Of a stretch of DNA of 64,000 nt, positions 43,091 through 51,996 are shown one piece after another. The notes beneath the pieces are model-generated. The model had not been told where the DNA came from. It saw only the letters and a list, made by a program, of their open reading frames with translations, and did not search any database. The stretch is from Clostridium sp. CAG:609 (GTDB taxonomy: Bacteria; Bacillota_I; Bacilli_A; RF39; UBA660). The stretch is taken from NCBI GenBank assembly GCA_000438075.1, contig FR903546.1, positions 84,999 through 148,998 on the forward strand, read 5' to 3'. Both the position numbers and the translations under genes were made by a program. How positions within the stretch are numbered: position 1 is the first letter of the stretch; the number at the start of each line of letters is the position of its first letter.

Positions 43091-44755
43091 ATGGCTAAAA
43101 AGAAAGAAATGAATGAAGAACAAACATTTATGAAAAATAAAGAAGTCATAGATATTAAAAAATTTATGCTTTTAAAAAGCAAAGAACAAGATGATTTAAT
43201 AATTGATACTTTAAATAAGATGTATGAAGGTGCTATCGAAGTATCAAAAAAACACATCGATAAAGTACTAAATGTTGTATTTGATAACAAAGATAATGAT
43301 ACATTTTTGCCTCATTCTTTGAGAGTTTCTAAAAATGGAAACAAATTAATTTTTGAATTTAAAAAAGGTAACAATGCTTTACTAATTTTATTTCTACTTG
43401 GTTTTTTATTTCTAGCAGGTTATGCAACATATGCTGGAGTTCAATTAATAGGTAAATCAAAAATGAACATCGATTTAAATGGTGATGGAATTCCTGATTT
43501 AAATATTGATTTAGATGGAGATGGTATATGTGATGTAAACTGTGACACCAACAAAGATAAAAAACCAGATCAAAACATTGATTATAGAAATAGCAATAAG
43601 CCAACATTTAATGTAGTTCGTCCAGATGGCACTATATTTAATGAAATGAATCAACTAGATGAATCTGGTAAATGTAAATTAAATTGTGATACCGATAAAG
43701 ATGGCTGGCCAGATACAAACATTGACTTAGATGGAGATGGTAAAGCAGATATAAATATCGATATTGATGGTGATGGAAATCCAGATTTAAATATCGATAC
43801 AAATGGAGATGGAGTACCAGATGTTAATATTGATGATGATAATGATGGTAAATGTGATCGAAATTGTGTATCAAACATTGTTGCTAACAACAAAGGACAA
43901 CTTGATGTTGATTTAGATGGCGATGGTAAATGTGATATAAACTGTGATACAAACGGTGATAAAATACCTGAAGAAAAAATAGATTACGCCGGAAATAAGA
44001 AACCAATATTTAATGTTCCAGATGAAAATGGAAATTTAACAAATAAAACAAACCAAGATACAAATGGTGATGGCAAATGTGATTTAAATTGTGATATTGA
44101 TAAAGATGGCTGGCCAGATATAAATGTTGATTTAGATGGCGATGGCAAAGCAGATTTAAACATAGACCTTGATGGTGATGGAACACCAGATTTAAATATC
44201 GATACAAATGGAGATGGAAAACCTGATTTCAATATTGATGAAGATGGCGATGGCAAGTGTGATCGAAATTGTACATACATAATTGATAAAAATGGAAAAG
44301 GTGGTTCAACAACAATCGGCGACAATGGTGCTAATATTGAAGCTGCTGCATTGGTTGTAATGTTTGAAGATGGTAACAATATAGCATTATCAAATCTTTA
44401 TCCAGATGATCAAGATGATCCAAATGTTAACACAAAAGTGCCAGACATCAGATTCTCAATTGAAAATACAACAGATAAACCATTAAAATATAACATTGAA
44501 TGGATTGATGTTGAAAATACATTTACAAGTCCAAATTTTTGGTTTAAAGTATCAAGTACTTATAATGGATTTAACCAAGACTGGACAACAGCACCAAAAT
44601 CTAATGGAAGAATGGCTACTGAAGTAGTGGTTGCACCTAAATCAAAACAAATTTACACAGTTTCATTTACATTACATGGAACTGGACAACCACAAAACTA
44701 CGACCAAGGCAAATACTTCCGTGGTAAAGTTGCAATAGATATTATCGAAGACTAG
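43091..44755 (+). CDS. Surface protein with Ca-binding thrombospondin-3-like repeats
   Basis: 554 residues. A cytosolic helical part (1-90), one membrane helix (about 94-116), then about 14 tandem acidic units of type D-x-D-G-D-G-x-x-D-x-N-x-D (about 125-395) with C-x3-C pairs (CKLNC, CDRNC, CDINC). Two larger blocks (about 200-265 and 335-400) are near copies. A beta-sandwich domain closes the protein. Such repeats bind many Ca ions and form stiff rods. GTG 43079 and ATG 43082 overlap the ribosome site AGGTGA, so ATG 43091 is chosen. It may present or anchor the locus outside the membrane. Confidence 0.75.
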   Translation: MAKKKEMNEEQTFMKNKEVIDIKKFMLLKSKEQDDLIIDTLNKMYEGAIEVSKKHIDKVLNVVFDNKDNDTFLPHSLRVSKNGNKLIFEFKKGNNALLILFLLGFLFLAGYATYAGVQLIGKSKMNIDLNGDGIPDLNIDLDGDGICDVNCDTNKDKKPDQNIDYRNSNKPTFNVVRPDGTIFNEMNQLDESGKCKLNCDTDKDGWPDTNIDLDGDGKADINIDIDGDGNPDLNIDTNGDGVPDVNIDDDNDGKCDRNCVSNIVANNKGQLDVDLDGDGKCDINCDTNGDKIPEEKIDYAGNKKPIFNVPDENGNLTNKTNQDTNGDGKCDLNCDIDKDGWPDINVDLDGDGKADLNIDLDGDGTPDLNIDTNGDGKPDFNIDEDGDGKCDRNCTYIIDKNGKGGSTTIGDNGANIEAAALVVMFEDGNNIALSNLYPDDQDDPNVNTKVPDIRFSIENTTDKPLKYNIEWIDVENTFTSPNFWFKVSSTYNGFNQDWTTAPKSNGRMATEVVVAPKSKQIYTVSFTLHGTGQPQNYDQGKYFRGKVAIDIIED

Positions 44756-44772
44756 TTAGTGCTAGTCTTTTT
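44748..44772 (+). terminator. Terminator of the AAA+ operon
   Basis: AAGACTAG (44748-44755) pairs with CTAGTCTT (44762-44769), then T. It overlaps the stop codon. Confidence 0.85.
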
Positions 44773-44819
44773 CTCATATATTTGTTATAATAAAACCAAG
44801 GAGTGGTAAAATAGTAATT

Positions 44820-45008
44820 ATGAATATAGATATAGATAGATTAAGAATTGATATAAAAAATTATTACCTAAGTGCATATTTTACCTTAGGTTTAATTGTA
44901 GCACTAGGTTATTGTATAAATATAGATAACTTAACAAATGAAGAAGTTGTAGACCTAGCAATAAACCTTGGATTTAACTTATATGACTATGAAATAAGAA
45001 CTAGATAA
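44820..45008 (+). CDS. 62-residue protein upstream of the PBP, unrecognised
   Basis: 62 residues, slightly hydrophobic middle (YLSAYFTLGLIVALGYCI), ending in an acidic helix. No family recognised. AAGGAGTGG lies 13 bases before ATG 44820, a long spacing. The stop is 5 bases before the hairpin that masks the PBP ribosome site, so its translation could open that hairpin. Confidence 0.5.
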   Translation: MNIDIDRLRIDIKNYYLSAYFTLGLIVALGYCINIDNLTNEEVVDLAINLGFNLYDYEIRTR

Positions 45009-45013
45009 TAATA

Positions 45014-45046
45014 ATCCCTCATAAAACATATAATTCTATGAGGGAT
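45014..45046 (+). promoter_or_regulatory. Hairpin that buries the ribosome site of the PBP gene
   Basis: Perfect 10-bp stem ATCCCTCATA (45014-45023) with TATGAGGGAT (45037-45046), 13-base loop. The 3' arm contains AGGGA, the only ribosome site before ATG 45051, and no T run follows. It may be a translational switch, an RNA thermometer, or be opened by coupling with the 62-residue ORF. Confidence 0.65.
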
Positions 45047-45050
45047 ATTT

Positions 45051-46955
45051 ATGTTTTATAATAATATACATACAAGAATTAGATATGTTTTTCTAGTAGT
45101 AACAATTATTTTAATTATAGCAATAGCAAGAGTGTTCTATATCCAAGTATTTTCATACAAAAAATTAAATACTTTAGCAGAATCTCTATGGAGTAGAAAA
45201 CTTCCCATTTCAGCAGATCGAGGTAAAATTATTGATAGAAAAGGTCGTGAACTTGCAACAAATATTACAACAACATCTCTAGTTGTAATACCAAATCAAA
45301 TCAAAGATAAAGAAAAAACAGCTGCGTCTTTAAGTAACATTCTTAAAAGTGACTATAAAGATATGCTAAAACATGTAAGCAAAAAAACATCAATAGAAAG
45401 AGTTCATCCCGAAGGTCGTGGTTTAAGTTATGATATCGCCGAAGCAATAGATTCTCTAAAACTTGATGGAGTATACCTTGTTAAAGAAAGCAAAAGATAT
45501 TATCCATATGATAATTTACTTAGTCATGTCTTAGGTTATGTAGGTATTGATAACCAAGGATTATCAGGTCTAGAACTATATTATGATAAATATCTAACGG
45601 GTAGTAATGGTTCAATAAAATATTTCTCAGATGGAAAAGGAAGAAAACTTGAATTATCAGAAATTTATGAAGCACCAACAAGTGGAATAACTCTTCAACT
45701 ATCAATAGATTTAGATCTTCAACTTGCAATAGAAAATGAACTAGATAATGTTGTTGCCAAATATAACCCAAATAGTGTTATTGCCTTAGCAATGAATCCT
45801 AATACCGGTGAAATACTTGCAAGTAGTGCAAGACCAAATTTTAATAGCAATAATTATAAAGCTTATAACAAGGAAGTTATAAATAGAAACTTACCAATAT
45901 GGATGACTTTTGAACCAGGTTCAACTATGAAAATTACAACATATACCGCAGCTATAAATGAAGGCTTAGTAAATATATTCGAAGATAAATACACAGATAC
46001 TGGAAAAATAAATGTTGATGGTGCAACTCTACATTGTTGGAAACGCGGTGGTCACGGATTGCAAACTTACCTTGAAGTCATTGAAAATAGCTGCAATACT
46101 GGTTTTGTCAGTTTAGGACTCATGCTTCAAAAAGAAAAATTAATGGAATATATTAAAGAACTTGGTTTTGGTAAAAAAACAGGAATAGATTTAAATGGTG
46201 AATCAACTGGAATATTATTTGATATAAATAAAATGGGAAATGTTGAACTTGCAACAACTGCCTTTGGTCAAGGTATAAGTGTAACTCCGATTCAACAAGT
46301 GCGAGCAGTATCAGCCATAGTAAACGGAGGTACTCTTTACACTCCATATATTGTAAAAAATTTCTTAGAACCAGAAACTAATACCATAATAAAAAGTATT
46401 AGTCCAAAAGGTACTAAAAACATAATCAAAAAAGAAACATCAGAATTAGTAAAATATGCCTTAGAAAGTGTAGTTGCCAAAGGTTCAGGTCACAATGCTT
46501 ATATTGAAAACTATCGCATTGGTGGTAAAACAGGAACAGCTCAAACAGTTGAAAATGGAGTATATTCAAATAGTAAATATATCTTATCATTTATAGGTTT
46601 TATGCCTGCAGATAACCCAGAAATTGTTTTATATATAGCAGTTGATAATCCCAAAAATGTTGTTCAATATGGTGGAGTAGTAGCAGCACCTATTGCCAAA
46701 AACATATTTTTGAGTGCTATAGATATATTGGATATAAAACAAAGTAATGAAGGAATTGCAAAAGAATATACATGGCTAGATCAAAAATATGTCCAAGTAC
46801 CAGATGTAGTTGGTAAAACAGTAGATGAAGCAAAATCTTTACTAAAAGGATTTTCAATTGAATACTCAGGTAATGGTAACAAAGTAATTTATACATCACC
46901 AAAATCAGGTACATACACTAAAGAATTTGGCACAATAGTACTAATGCTTAACTAA
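45051..46955 (+). CDS. Class B penicillin-binding protein with PASTA domain (SpoVD/FtsI type)
   Basis: 634 residues: one N-terminal helix (about 10-29), PBP dimer domain (about 50-230), transpeptidase domain with SxxK in GSTMK (Ser near 291), SxN in SCN (about 348), KTG in GGKTGTAQ (Lys near 493), and a C-terminal PASTA domain (PDVVGKTVDEAKSLL, about 583-634). It cross-links septal peptidoglycan with FtsW. Beside mraY and ftsW it is the division enzyme FtsI or its SpoVD-like paralogue; vegetative ftsI is more likely here. Confidence 0.93.
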   Translation: MFYNNIHTRIRYVFLVVTIILIIAIARVFYIQVFSYKKLNTLAESLWSRKLPISADRGKIIDRKGRELATNITTTSLVVIPNQIKDKEKTAASLSNILKSDYKDMLKHVSKKTSIERVHPEGRGLSYDIAEAIDSLKLDGVYLVKESKRYYPYDNLLSHVLGYVGIDNQGLSGLELYYDKYLTGSNGSIKYFSDGKGRKLELSEIYEAPTSGITLQLSIDLDLQLAIENELDNVVAKYNPNSVIALAMNPNTGEILASSARPNFNSNNYKAYNKEVINRNLPIWMTFEPGSTMKITTYTAAINEGLVNIFEDKYTDTGKINVDGATLHCWKRGGHGLQTYLEVIENSCNTGFVSLGLMLQKEKLMEYIKELGFGKKTGIDLNGESTGILFDINKMGNVELATTAFGQGISVTPIQQVRAVSAIVNGGTLYTPYIVKNFLEPETNTIIKSISPKGTKNIIKKETSELVKYALESVVAKGSGHNAYIENYRIGGKTGTAQTVENGVYSNSKYILSFIGFMPADNPEIVLYIAVDNPKNVVQYGGVVAAPIAKNIFLSAIDILDIKQSNEGIAKEYTWLDQKYVQVPDVVGKTVDEAKSLLKGFSIEYSGNGNKVIYTSPKSGTYTKEFGTIVLMLN

Positions 46956-47037
46956 AATATGTAAAGTTCTGTAAAAAATAAAATAATAATCTTAAGATAT
47001 TATAAATTATGTTATATAATAAAAAAGAGGTGGAAAT

Positions 47038-48030
47038 ATGTTAATTTTAGCAAAAGCTTCGATGGCTTTAATGTTAGGTTTCGTTTTATCATTAATAACA
47101 GGTCTAATTATTGTACCATTATTTAAAAAACTTCATTTTGGTCAATCAGTAAGTCATTTGATAAATGAAAGACATTTAAAAAAAGAAGGAACACCAACAA
47201 TGGGTGGGCTTATATTTATAATACCAGTTATTGTATCTTTAATACTTTTATATTTAAAGGGAAGTATATCAATAAGTTATAATTTAATAATCGTGGTATT
47301 TGTATTTTTAGCTTATGGACTACTTGGTTTTATCGATGATTTTATGAAAGTAAAATATCACAATAACAATGGTCTTAGCTTAGTTACAAAATTTTTAATT
47401 CAAATGATTATAGCTTTAGTATTCTTTTATTTATTTATGAAAGGTGGAGGAGAACCAGTTCTAAGCATAAGTTTCTTAAATATATATATTGATTTAGGTT
47501 GGATGTTTGGTTTATTTATTTTATTTTTACTAGTTGGAACAACAAACGCTGTAAATATTACAGATGGCTTAGATGGTTTAGCTGGAGGATTATCAGCAAT
47601 TGCATTTTTTGCTTATGGTGTTATAAGTTGGAATGCAGGTTGGTTAGAAGGTTATCAAGAAATAGCAATATTTTGTTTTCTACTTGTAGGTGCTATCATA
47701 GGTTTTTTAGTATTTAATACTCATCCAGCAAGAATATTTATGGGTGACTTAGGTTCTTTAGCTCTAGGGGGTGCACTTGCATCAGTTGCAATAGTTTCAA
47801 GACATGAAATATCTCTAGCGATAATCGGCGGAGTATTTGTGGTAGAAACTCTATCAAGCTTGATTCAAATTATATCAATCAGATACTTTAATAAAAAGGT
47901 ATTCTTAAAAGCCCCACTGCATCATCATTTCGAAGAATTAGGTTGGCAAGAAACAGATATAATTAAGTTATTCTGGGTTGTAGGTTTTATCCTTGCAATG
48001 GCAGCAATAACATATGGAGTATGGTTATAA
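47038..48030 (+). CDS. mraY: Phospho-N-acetylmuramoyl-pentapeptide transferase
   Basis: 330 residues, ten membrane helices. Motifs: KKEGTPTMGG near the start, FIDDFMKV, TDGLDGLAGG, FNTHPARIFMGDLGSLALGG and APLHHHFEE. It makes lipid I on undecaprenyl phosphate at the inner leaflet. AAAGAGGTGG precedes the ATG. The usual murD neighbour is missing; gene debris follows instead. Confidence 0.96.
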   Translation: MLILAKASMALMLGFVLSLITGLIIVPLFKKLHFGQSVSHLINERHLKKEGTPTMGGLIFIIPVIVSLILLYLKGSISISYNLIIVVFVFLAYGLLGFIDDFMKVKYHNNNGLSLVTKFLIQMIIALVFFYLFMKGGGEPVLSISFLNIYIDLGWMFGLFILFLLVGTTNAVNITDGLDGLAGGLSAIAFFAYGVISWNAGWLEGYQEIAIFCFLLVGAIIGFLVFNTHPARIFMGDLGSLALGGALASVAIVSRHEISLAIIGGVFVVETLSSLIQIISIRYFNKKVFLKAPLHHHFEELGWQETDIIKLFWVVGFILAMAAITYGVWL

Positions 48031-48054
48031 AAACGAGTCTAATAAACTCGTTTT
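48030..48054 (+). terminator. Terminator of mraY
   Basis: AAAACGAG (48030-48037) pairs with CTCGTTTT (48047-48054); overlaps the stop. Confidence 0.8.
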
Positions 48055-48240
48055 ATTCATGTTCTCTAAAGAATTTGTAAAAAGAAACATTTAATACTTT
48101 ACTAATCGTTGCAATAACAGCTATTAAAAAATGTTTGATTAACTTTTACACTTTCAATATTAGCAATTAAACTTCTTGATACTTGACATAACTTAGCAAG
48201 TCCTTCTTGAGTAATTCTTCCATACTAATCAGCATATAAT
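48053..48240 (-). pseudogene. Decayed XRE-type HTH regulator
   Basis: Minus strand. The frame reads YGRITQEGLAKLCQVSRSLIANIES, a clear XRE helix-turn-helix, then runs to a stop; the following VIATISKVLNVSFYKFF continues in another frame. A TAG interrupts the frame upstream (YAD*YGRITQ). One stop and one frameshift make it a pseudogene. Confidence 0.75.
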
Positions 48241-48465
48241 GACAAAAATATTACATCATTAAATTGGTTATATACTGGATTTGCAGAATGAACTACAACA
48301 TATTATGACTTTGGAGGATATAGTGTTATAATTTCAGCATCAGGAGAACCATCATACAAAGCTCAATCAGCAAGCTATAATATTAGACCTACCTTTTATT
48401 TAAAATCAGATACACAATACATTAGTGGATCTAAAACATCAAGTGACCCAATAATCATTAATTAA
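48241..48465 (+). pseudogene. Decayed C-terminal fragment of a VR-type surface domain
   Basis: The frame 48241-48465 encodes NITSLNWLYTGFAE, a TGA where the relatives have Trp, then the pattern YDFGGYSV...YNIRPTFYLKSDTQYISGSKTSSDPIII and a stop. This matches the end of the 9731 protein (NVNWMYMGLYEW...RPVFYL...SGSGTAADPIVV) but with native A+T-rich codons. It lacks the 5' part of the gene. Confidence 0.7.
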
Positions 48466-48516
48466 TACATGTAATAACTAATAATATAAAATAATATAAT
48501 TATATCGGTGATAACT

Positions 48517-49599
48517 ATGCCTAAAAAGTATGATAAATTATTATTATTGGTAGTTATTATTATATCTATATTTGGAATCATTATGATATATTCTGCCAGT
48601 TCAATCTGGGCAGAATATAAATTTAATGATTCTTTTAAATTTGTTAAAGCTCAATCTGCTTTTTTTATCATGTCTTTAATATTAGTTTATATATTAAGTA
48701 AAATAAATCCCAAGATATATTATGAAAAAGCGAATACTATATTATTTATATGTTTTATATTTTTAATACTTGTTTTAATACCAGGTTTAGGTAAAATAAG
48801 AAATGGAAGTAGAAGTTGGTTTGGTATCGGTGGTTTTGGAATACAACCTAGTGAATTTGCTAAAATTGGTTTAATAATATATGTATCAAAATACTTAGCA
48901 AATAATAATAAATTAATCAAAGATATAAAAAAAGGCGTATTACCAATACTTTTAGTTATTGGCACCTTTTTCTTACTTATAATGTTAGAACCAGACCTTG
49001 GAACAGCGATGGTTATAGTTATAACTTTAGTATCAATATTATTTATTTCTGGTGTTAAATTATCATTCTTTATAAAAATAGGTATAGTTGGTCTTCTTGG
49101 TATAGTTGCCTTAATTATTGTGGCTCCATATCGAATGCTTAGAATAGTATCATTTTTAAATCCATGGGTAGATCCTTTAGGTAGTGGTTATCAAATAATT
49201 CAAAGTTTATATGCAATAGGCCCCGGAGGTCTTCTTGGACAAGGTTTTTTAAAAAGTCGCCAGAAACAATTTTATTTACCAGAACCTCAGACAGATTTCA
49301 TATTCTCAATTATCTCCGAAGAATTTGGATTTTTAGGAATACTTATAGTTACAGCTTTTTTTGCCTTCATATTTTATAGAATAATAAAGATATCCTTAAG
49401 TTGTGATAATTTATTTTATAAGTATTTATCATTTGGATTAGGTTTTGGTATAATCATTCAAGCTTTACTTAATATATGTGTAGTTATTGGCTTAATTCCT
49501 GTAACTGGGGTAACTTTACCATTCTTTTCCTATGGTGGTTCAAGTCTATTAGTAAGCATGATTAGTATTGGAATTATCCTAAGTATAAGTAAAAATTAA
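48517..49599 (+). CDS. ftsW: FtsW/RodA-type peptidoglycan glycosyltransferase
   Basis: 360 residues with ten membrane helices, SEDS family. FGIQPSEFAKIGLI, EPDLGTAMV, LPEPQTDFIFSIISEEFGFLG and PFFSYGGSSLLVSM are the conserved loops; the catalytic Asp lies in the EPQTDFIF region. Neighbouring mraY and a class B PBP favour FtsW over RodA. ATG 48517 follows CGGTGAT; GTG 48508 is inside that site. Confidence 0.9.
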   Translation: MPKKYDKLLLLVVIIISIFGIIMIYSASSIWAEYKFNDSFKFVKAQSAFFIMSLILVYILSKINPKIYYEKANTILFICFIFLILVLIPGLGKIRNGSRSWFGIGGFGIQPSEFAKIGLIIYVSKYLANNNKLIKDIKKGVLPILLVIGTFFLLIMLEPDLGTAMVIVITLVSILFISGVKLSFFIKIGIVGLLGIVALIIVAPYRMLRIVSFLNPWVDPLGSGYQIIQSLYAIGPGGLLGQGFLKSRQKQFYLPEPQTDFIFSIISEEFGFLGILIVTAFFAFIFYRIIKISLSCDNLFYKYLSFGLGFGIIIQALLNICVVIGLIPVTGVTLPFFSYGGSSLLVSMISIGIILSISKN

Positions 49600-49911
49600 A
49601 AAAATTTCACTTGAACCTATAAATCGACAAATTTTTCACATTTGATGTGGTATCATAGATATTGTTTCTTCAAAAAAATAAATATGATATAGATGCAATA
49701 TGTAAAGTAATAAATGTATCTAAGAAAAGGCTGATGGAACTACAAAAGAACTTATAACGGAGTAAAATATGTGTTTAAAATTTAAAAACAAAAAAAAGAA
49801 GAAATAAAAAATAAGTATATTTAATCCATATCATATAAAATTATTGTAAAACTAATGACTTTTTACAAAAAATTTGATACAATTTAAATATGATATGGAG
49901 GTAATATATTT
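49600..49911. other. Intergenic region with an HTH-like ORF remnant
   Basis: No intact gene. On the plus strand the frame around 49685-49756 reads YDIDAICKVINVSKKRLMEL and stops, like the tail of a helix-turn-helix protein without a start. The rest is A+T-rich and empty apart from the ribosome site ATGGAGGT of the next gene. Confidence 0.4.
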
Positions 49912-51984
49912 ATGGAAGAAGATATATTAAAAGAAATTGAAGAAACAAATGAATCAAAAACTAGTAATGAAATAGTGGAAATTGATGAAAATGATGAAAT
50001 CAGTAACACTCAGTATGATTTAGAAAAAGTTGAAGAACCACTTGGTAAAAAGAAAAAAGAAAAGAAACCAAGTAAATGGAGTAAACTAAGTAAAAAAGCC
50101 AAAATTATAATTATTGTAAGTGCAGTAGTTCTTCTTATAGTGGTAGTACTTTTACTATGGTTATTTGTATTTAAAAAAGATAATAAACAAAATGAATATA
50201 AAGAACCAAGTGTAGTACTTGAAAAAGAAAACTACAAATATGTAGATGGTAAATTAATATTCCTAGATCAAAATAAAAATGAGCTTGGTTCATACGAATG
50301 TAAAAACAAAAATGAAAATTTGTGTTACATAGCATACTATAGCAACGAAGATGATTTTGATGAATTTAAAAAAGTATACGAAAGTGGTCTTGAAGTATCC
50401 GTAGCAAGTGATATATATAAAGATAAGTACGTATTCGTATATGATGATGAAAAGAAAGAAAATGGTGAAGTAACTCTATATAACATCAAAGACAATAAAA
50501 ATGAAGGAGTATACTCATTAGTAAAAGAAGTAAATAAAGATAAAGCAATAGTAAAAAAGAATGATAAGTATGGAATAATATCTTTTGATGAAGATTTAGA
50601 TGTATCACTAGATTATGAATACATGGGATATATTCTTGATAGCAAAGACTTAATCGTAGCAACAAATAATAATTATAAATTAATATCATTTGATGGAAAA
50701 GATGTAAGTAAAACTGTTCCTGGAAAAATAATGAGTTATGATAGCGATAATATAAGTGTTAAAAATGGTACATCATATCATGTATATGATTACACAGGAA
50801 ACATGGTAATTGATAAAGAATTTGATTACATAAGATTTGCAGATTCCTATATCATCGGAGCAAATGGTAAAAAATTATTTGCATACGATAGCAAAGGTAA
50901 CATCATGAATATGGATGGAATCAAAATAACAAACAGTGACTATAACACTAAATTAATATTTAATGATGAATTACGTCAAACAGGTAAAGAAGAAGCCTTC
51001 AGTGCATCAGTTTCTGGCAAAACATTAAAAATAGAATATGGTGATGAGTATGCAAAAATAAATCTAAGTGAAGGTGAAGTAAGTAGCAACATGGAATACA
51101 TTAGTTATTTCCAAGGTAAATTATATTTCTATAAAGATGCAGAAAAAAAAGAAATTTTAGGAAGTTATCAATGTAGTTATGCAAACAACTTAAGTGATTC
51201 AAATCAAATGTTAGAAAACTGTTATCTAGGAAAACAAAGTAATATTGTAAATAATAATGAATATACTAGTTACTTACCAATATATAATAATAGATATGTA
51301 TTTATTGCAGATACAAAAAGTCCAAATGCAAACGATAACATAGTTTTATATGATTTAAAGAATAATAAAAAGCTTGCAACATATAAAAGTGTTGATGCAG
51401 CATTTGAATCTAATGATACCACAGTTAATTTTGTTAATACTGCAGGTACTTTAGTTGTTACCAAAAACACAAGTGATTCATTCGGTCTAATTAATGTCGT
51501 ATCAAATAGTGTTGATGGAGTAATACCTTTCAAAGATAAAGATACAAATGCAACTAATGAAAGTATAAAAATAGTAAATGGTTACTATATTACCAAAAGA
51601 AGTGATAAAACAAACCACATATATGATACCAAAGGAAATGAAATTACTAAAAATATGAGTATAAAATCTGATATTGAATCATTTGAATCAGAACACATAT
51701 TAGTAAAAAATGAAAATGGAAAATACATGGTATATGACATGAATGGAAAAGTAGTATCAAGTGAATATGATTATATATTGATAGATAAAGAATACTATGT
51801 AAGTGTTGATAGTGAAAATATTCTTGGTCTATACAAATATGATAGCGAAGAAAACAAAATTGGTGAAAAAATTACTTTAGATAGCAACTATAAAGATTCT
51901 TTAAACTTTGGCATAAGAAGTAACCGTGTAGTAATTACCTACAAACAAAATAATGAAACTAAAGTAATCGAAGTAAACATATAA
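49912..51984 (+). CDS. Membrane-anchored surface protein with WG-type repeats
   Basis: 690 residues. An acidic cytosolic start (1-40), a Lys-rich stretch, one helix (about 64-86), then an extracellular beta-rich region. Units of the type 'xKYGIISFDED...DYEYMG' (NDKYGIISF, NGKYMVYDMNGKVVSSEYDYI, AYDSKGN) match the WG-repeat (KWGxID) fold. Cys pairs appear as SYECK/NLCYI and SYQCS/ENCYL. Function unknown. It forms a pair with the shorter paralogue downstream. Confidence 0.7.
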   Translation: MEEDILKEIEETNESKTSNEIVEIDENDEISNTQYDLEKVEEPLGKKKKEKKPSKWSKLSKKAKIIIIVSAVVLLIVVVLLLWLFVFKKDNKQNEYKEPSVVLEKENYKYVDGKLIFLDQNKNELGSYECKNKNENLCYIAYYSNEDDFDEFKKVYESGLEVSVASDIYKDKYVFVYDDEKKENGEVTLYNIKDNKNEGVYSLVKEVNKDKAIVKKNDKYGIISFDEDLDVSLDYEYMGYILDSKDLIVATNNNYKLISFDGKDVSKTVPGKIMSYDSDNISVKNGTSYHVYDYTGNMVIDKEFDYIRFADSYIIGANGKKLFAYDSKGNIMNMDGIKITNSDYNTKLIFNDELRQTGKEEAFSASVSGKTLKIEYGDEYAKINLSEGEVSSNMEYISYFQGKLYFYKDAEKKEILGSYQCSYANNLSDSNQMLENCYLGKQSNIVNNNEYTSYLPIYNNRYVFIADTKSPNANDNIVLYDLKNNKKLATYKSVDAAFESNDTTVNFVNTAGTLVVTKNTSDSFGLINVVSNSVDGVIPFKDKDTNATNESIKIVNGYYITKRSDKTNHIYDTKGNEITKNMSIKSDIESFESEHILVKNENGKYMVYDMNGKVVSSEYDYILIDKEYYVSVDSENILGLYKYDSEENKIGEKITLDSNYKDSLNFGIRSNRVVITYKQNNETKVIEVNI

Positions 51985-51996
51985 AAAGGTGATAAC

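Noticed and set aside
43440..44280. Dockerin or cellulosome repeats
   Set aside because: The units are tandem thrombospondin-3-like acidic loops without paired dockerin helices, and no cohesin or glycoside hydrolase lies nearby.
43359..44379. Antisense ORFs across the Ca-binding repeats
   Set aside because: They mirror the repetitive coding strand, have no ribosome sites and low-complexity products.
38335..44755. A standard McrBC restriction system
   Set aside because: The ATPase has a membrane helix, the partner lacks a visible PD-(D/E)XK triad, and a surface protein is part of the operon.
48286..48293. TGA read as Trp (Mycoplasma code)
   Set aside because: TGA lies where relatives have Trp, but only in a fragment lacking its gene start. 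Intact genes use TGG for Trp and end in TGA (mutS, the ABC ATPase).
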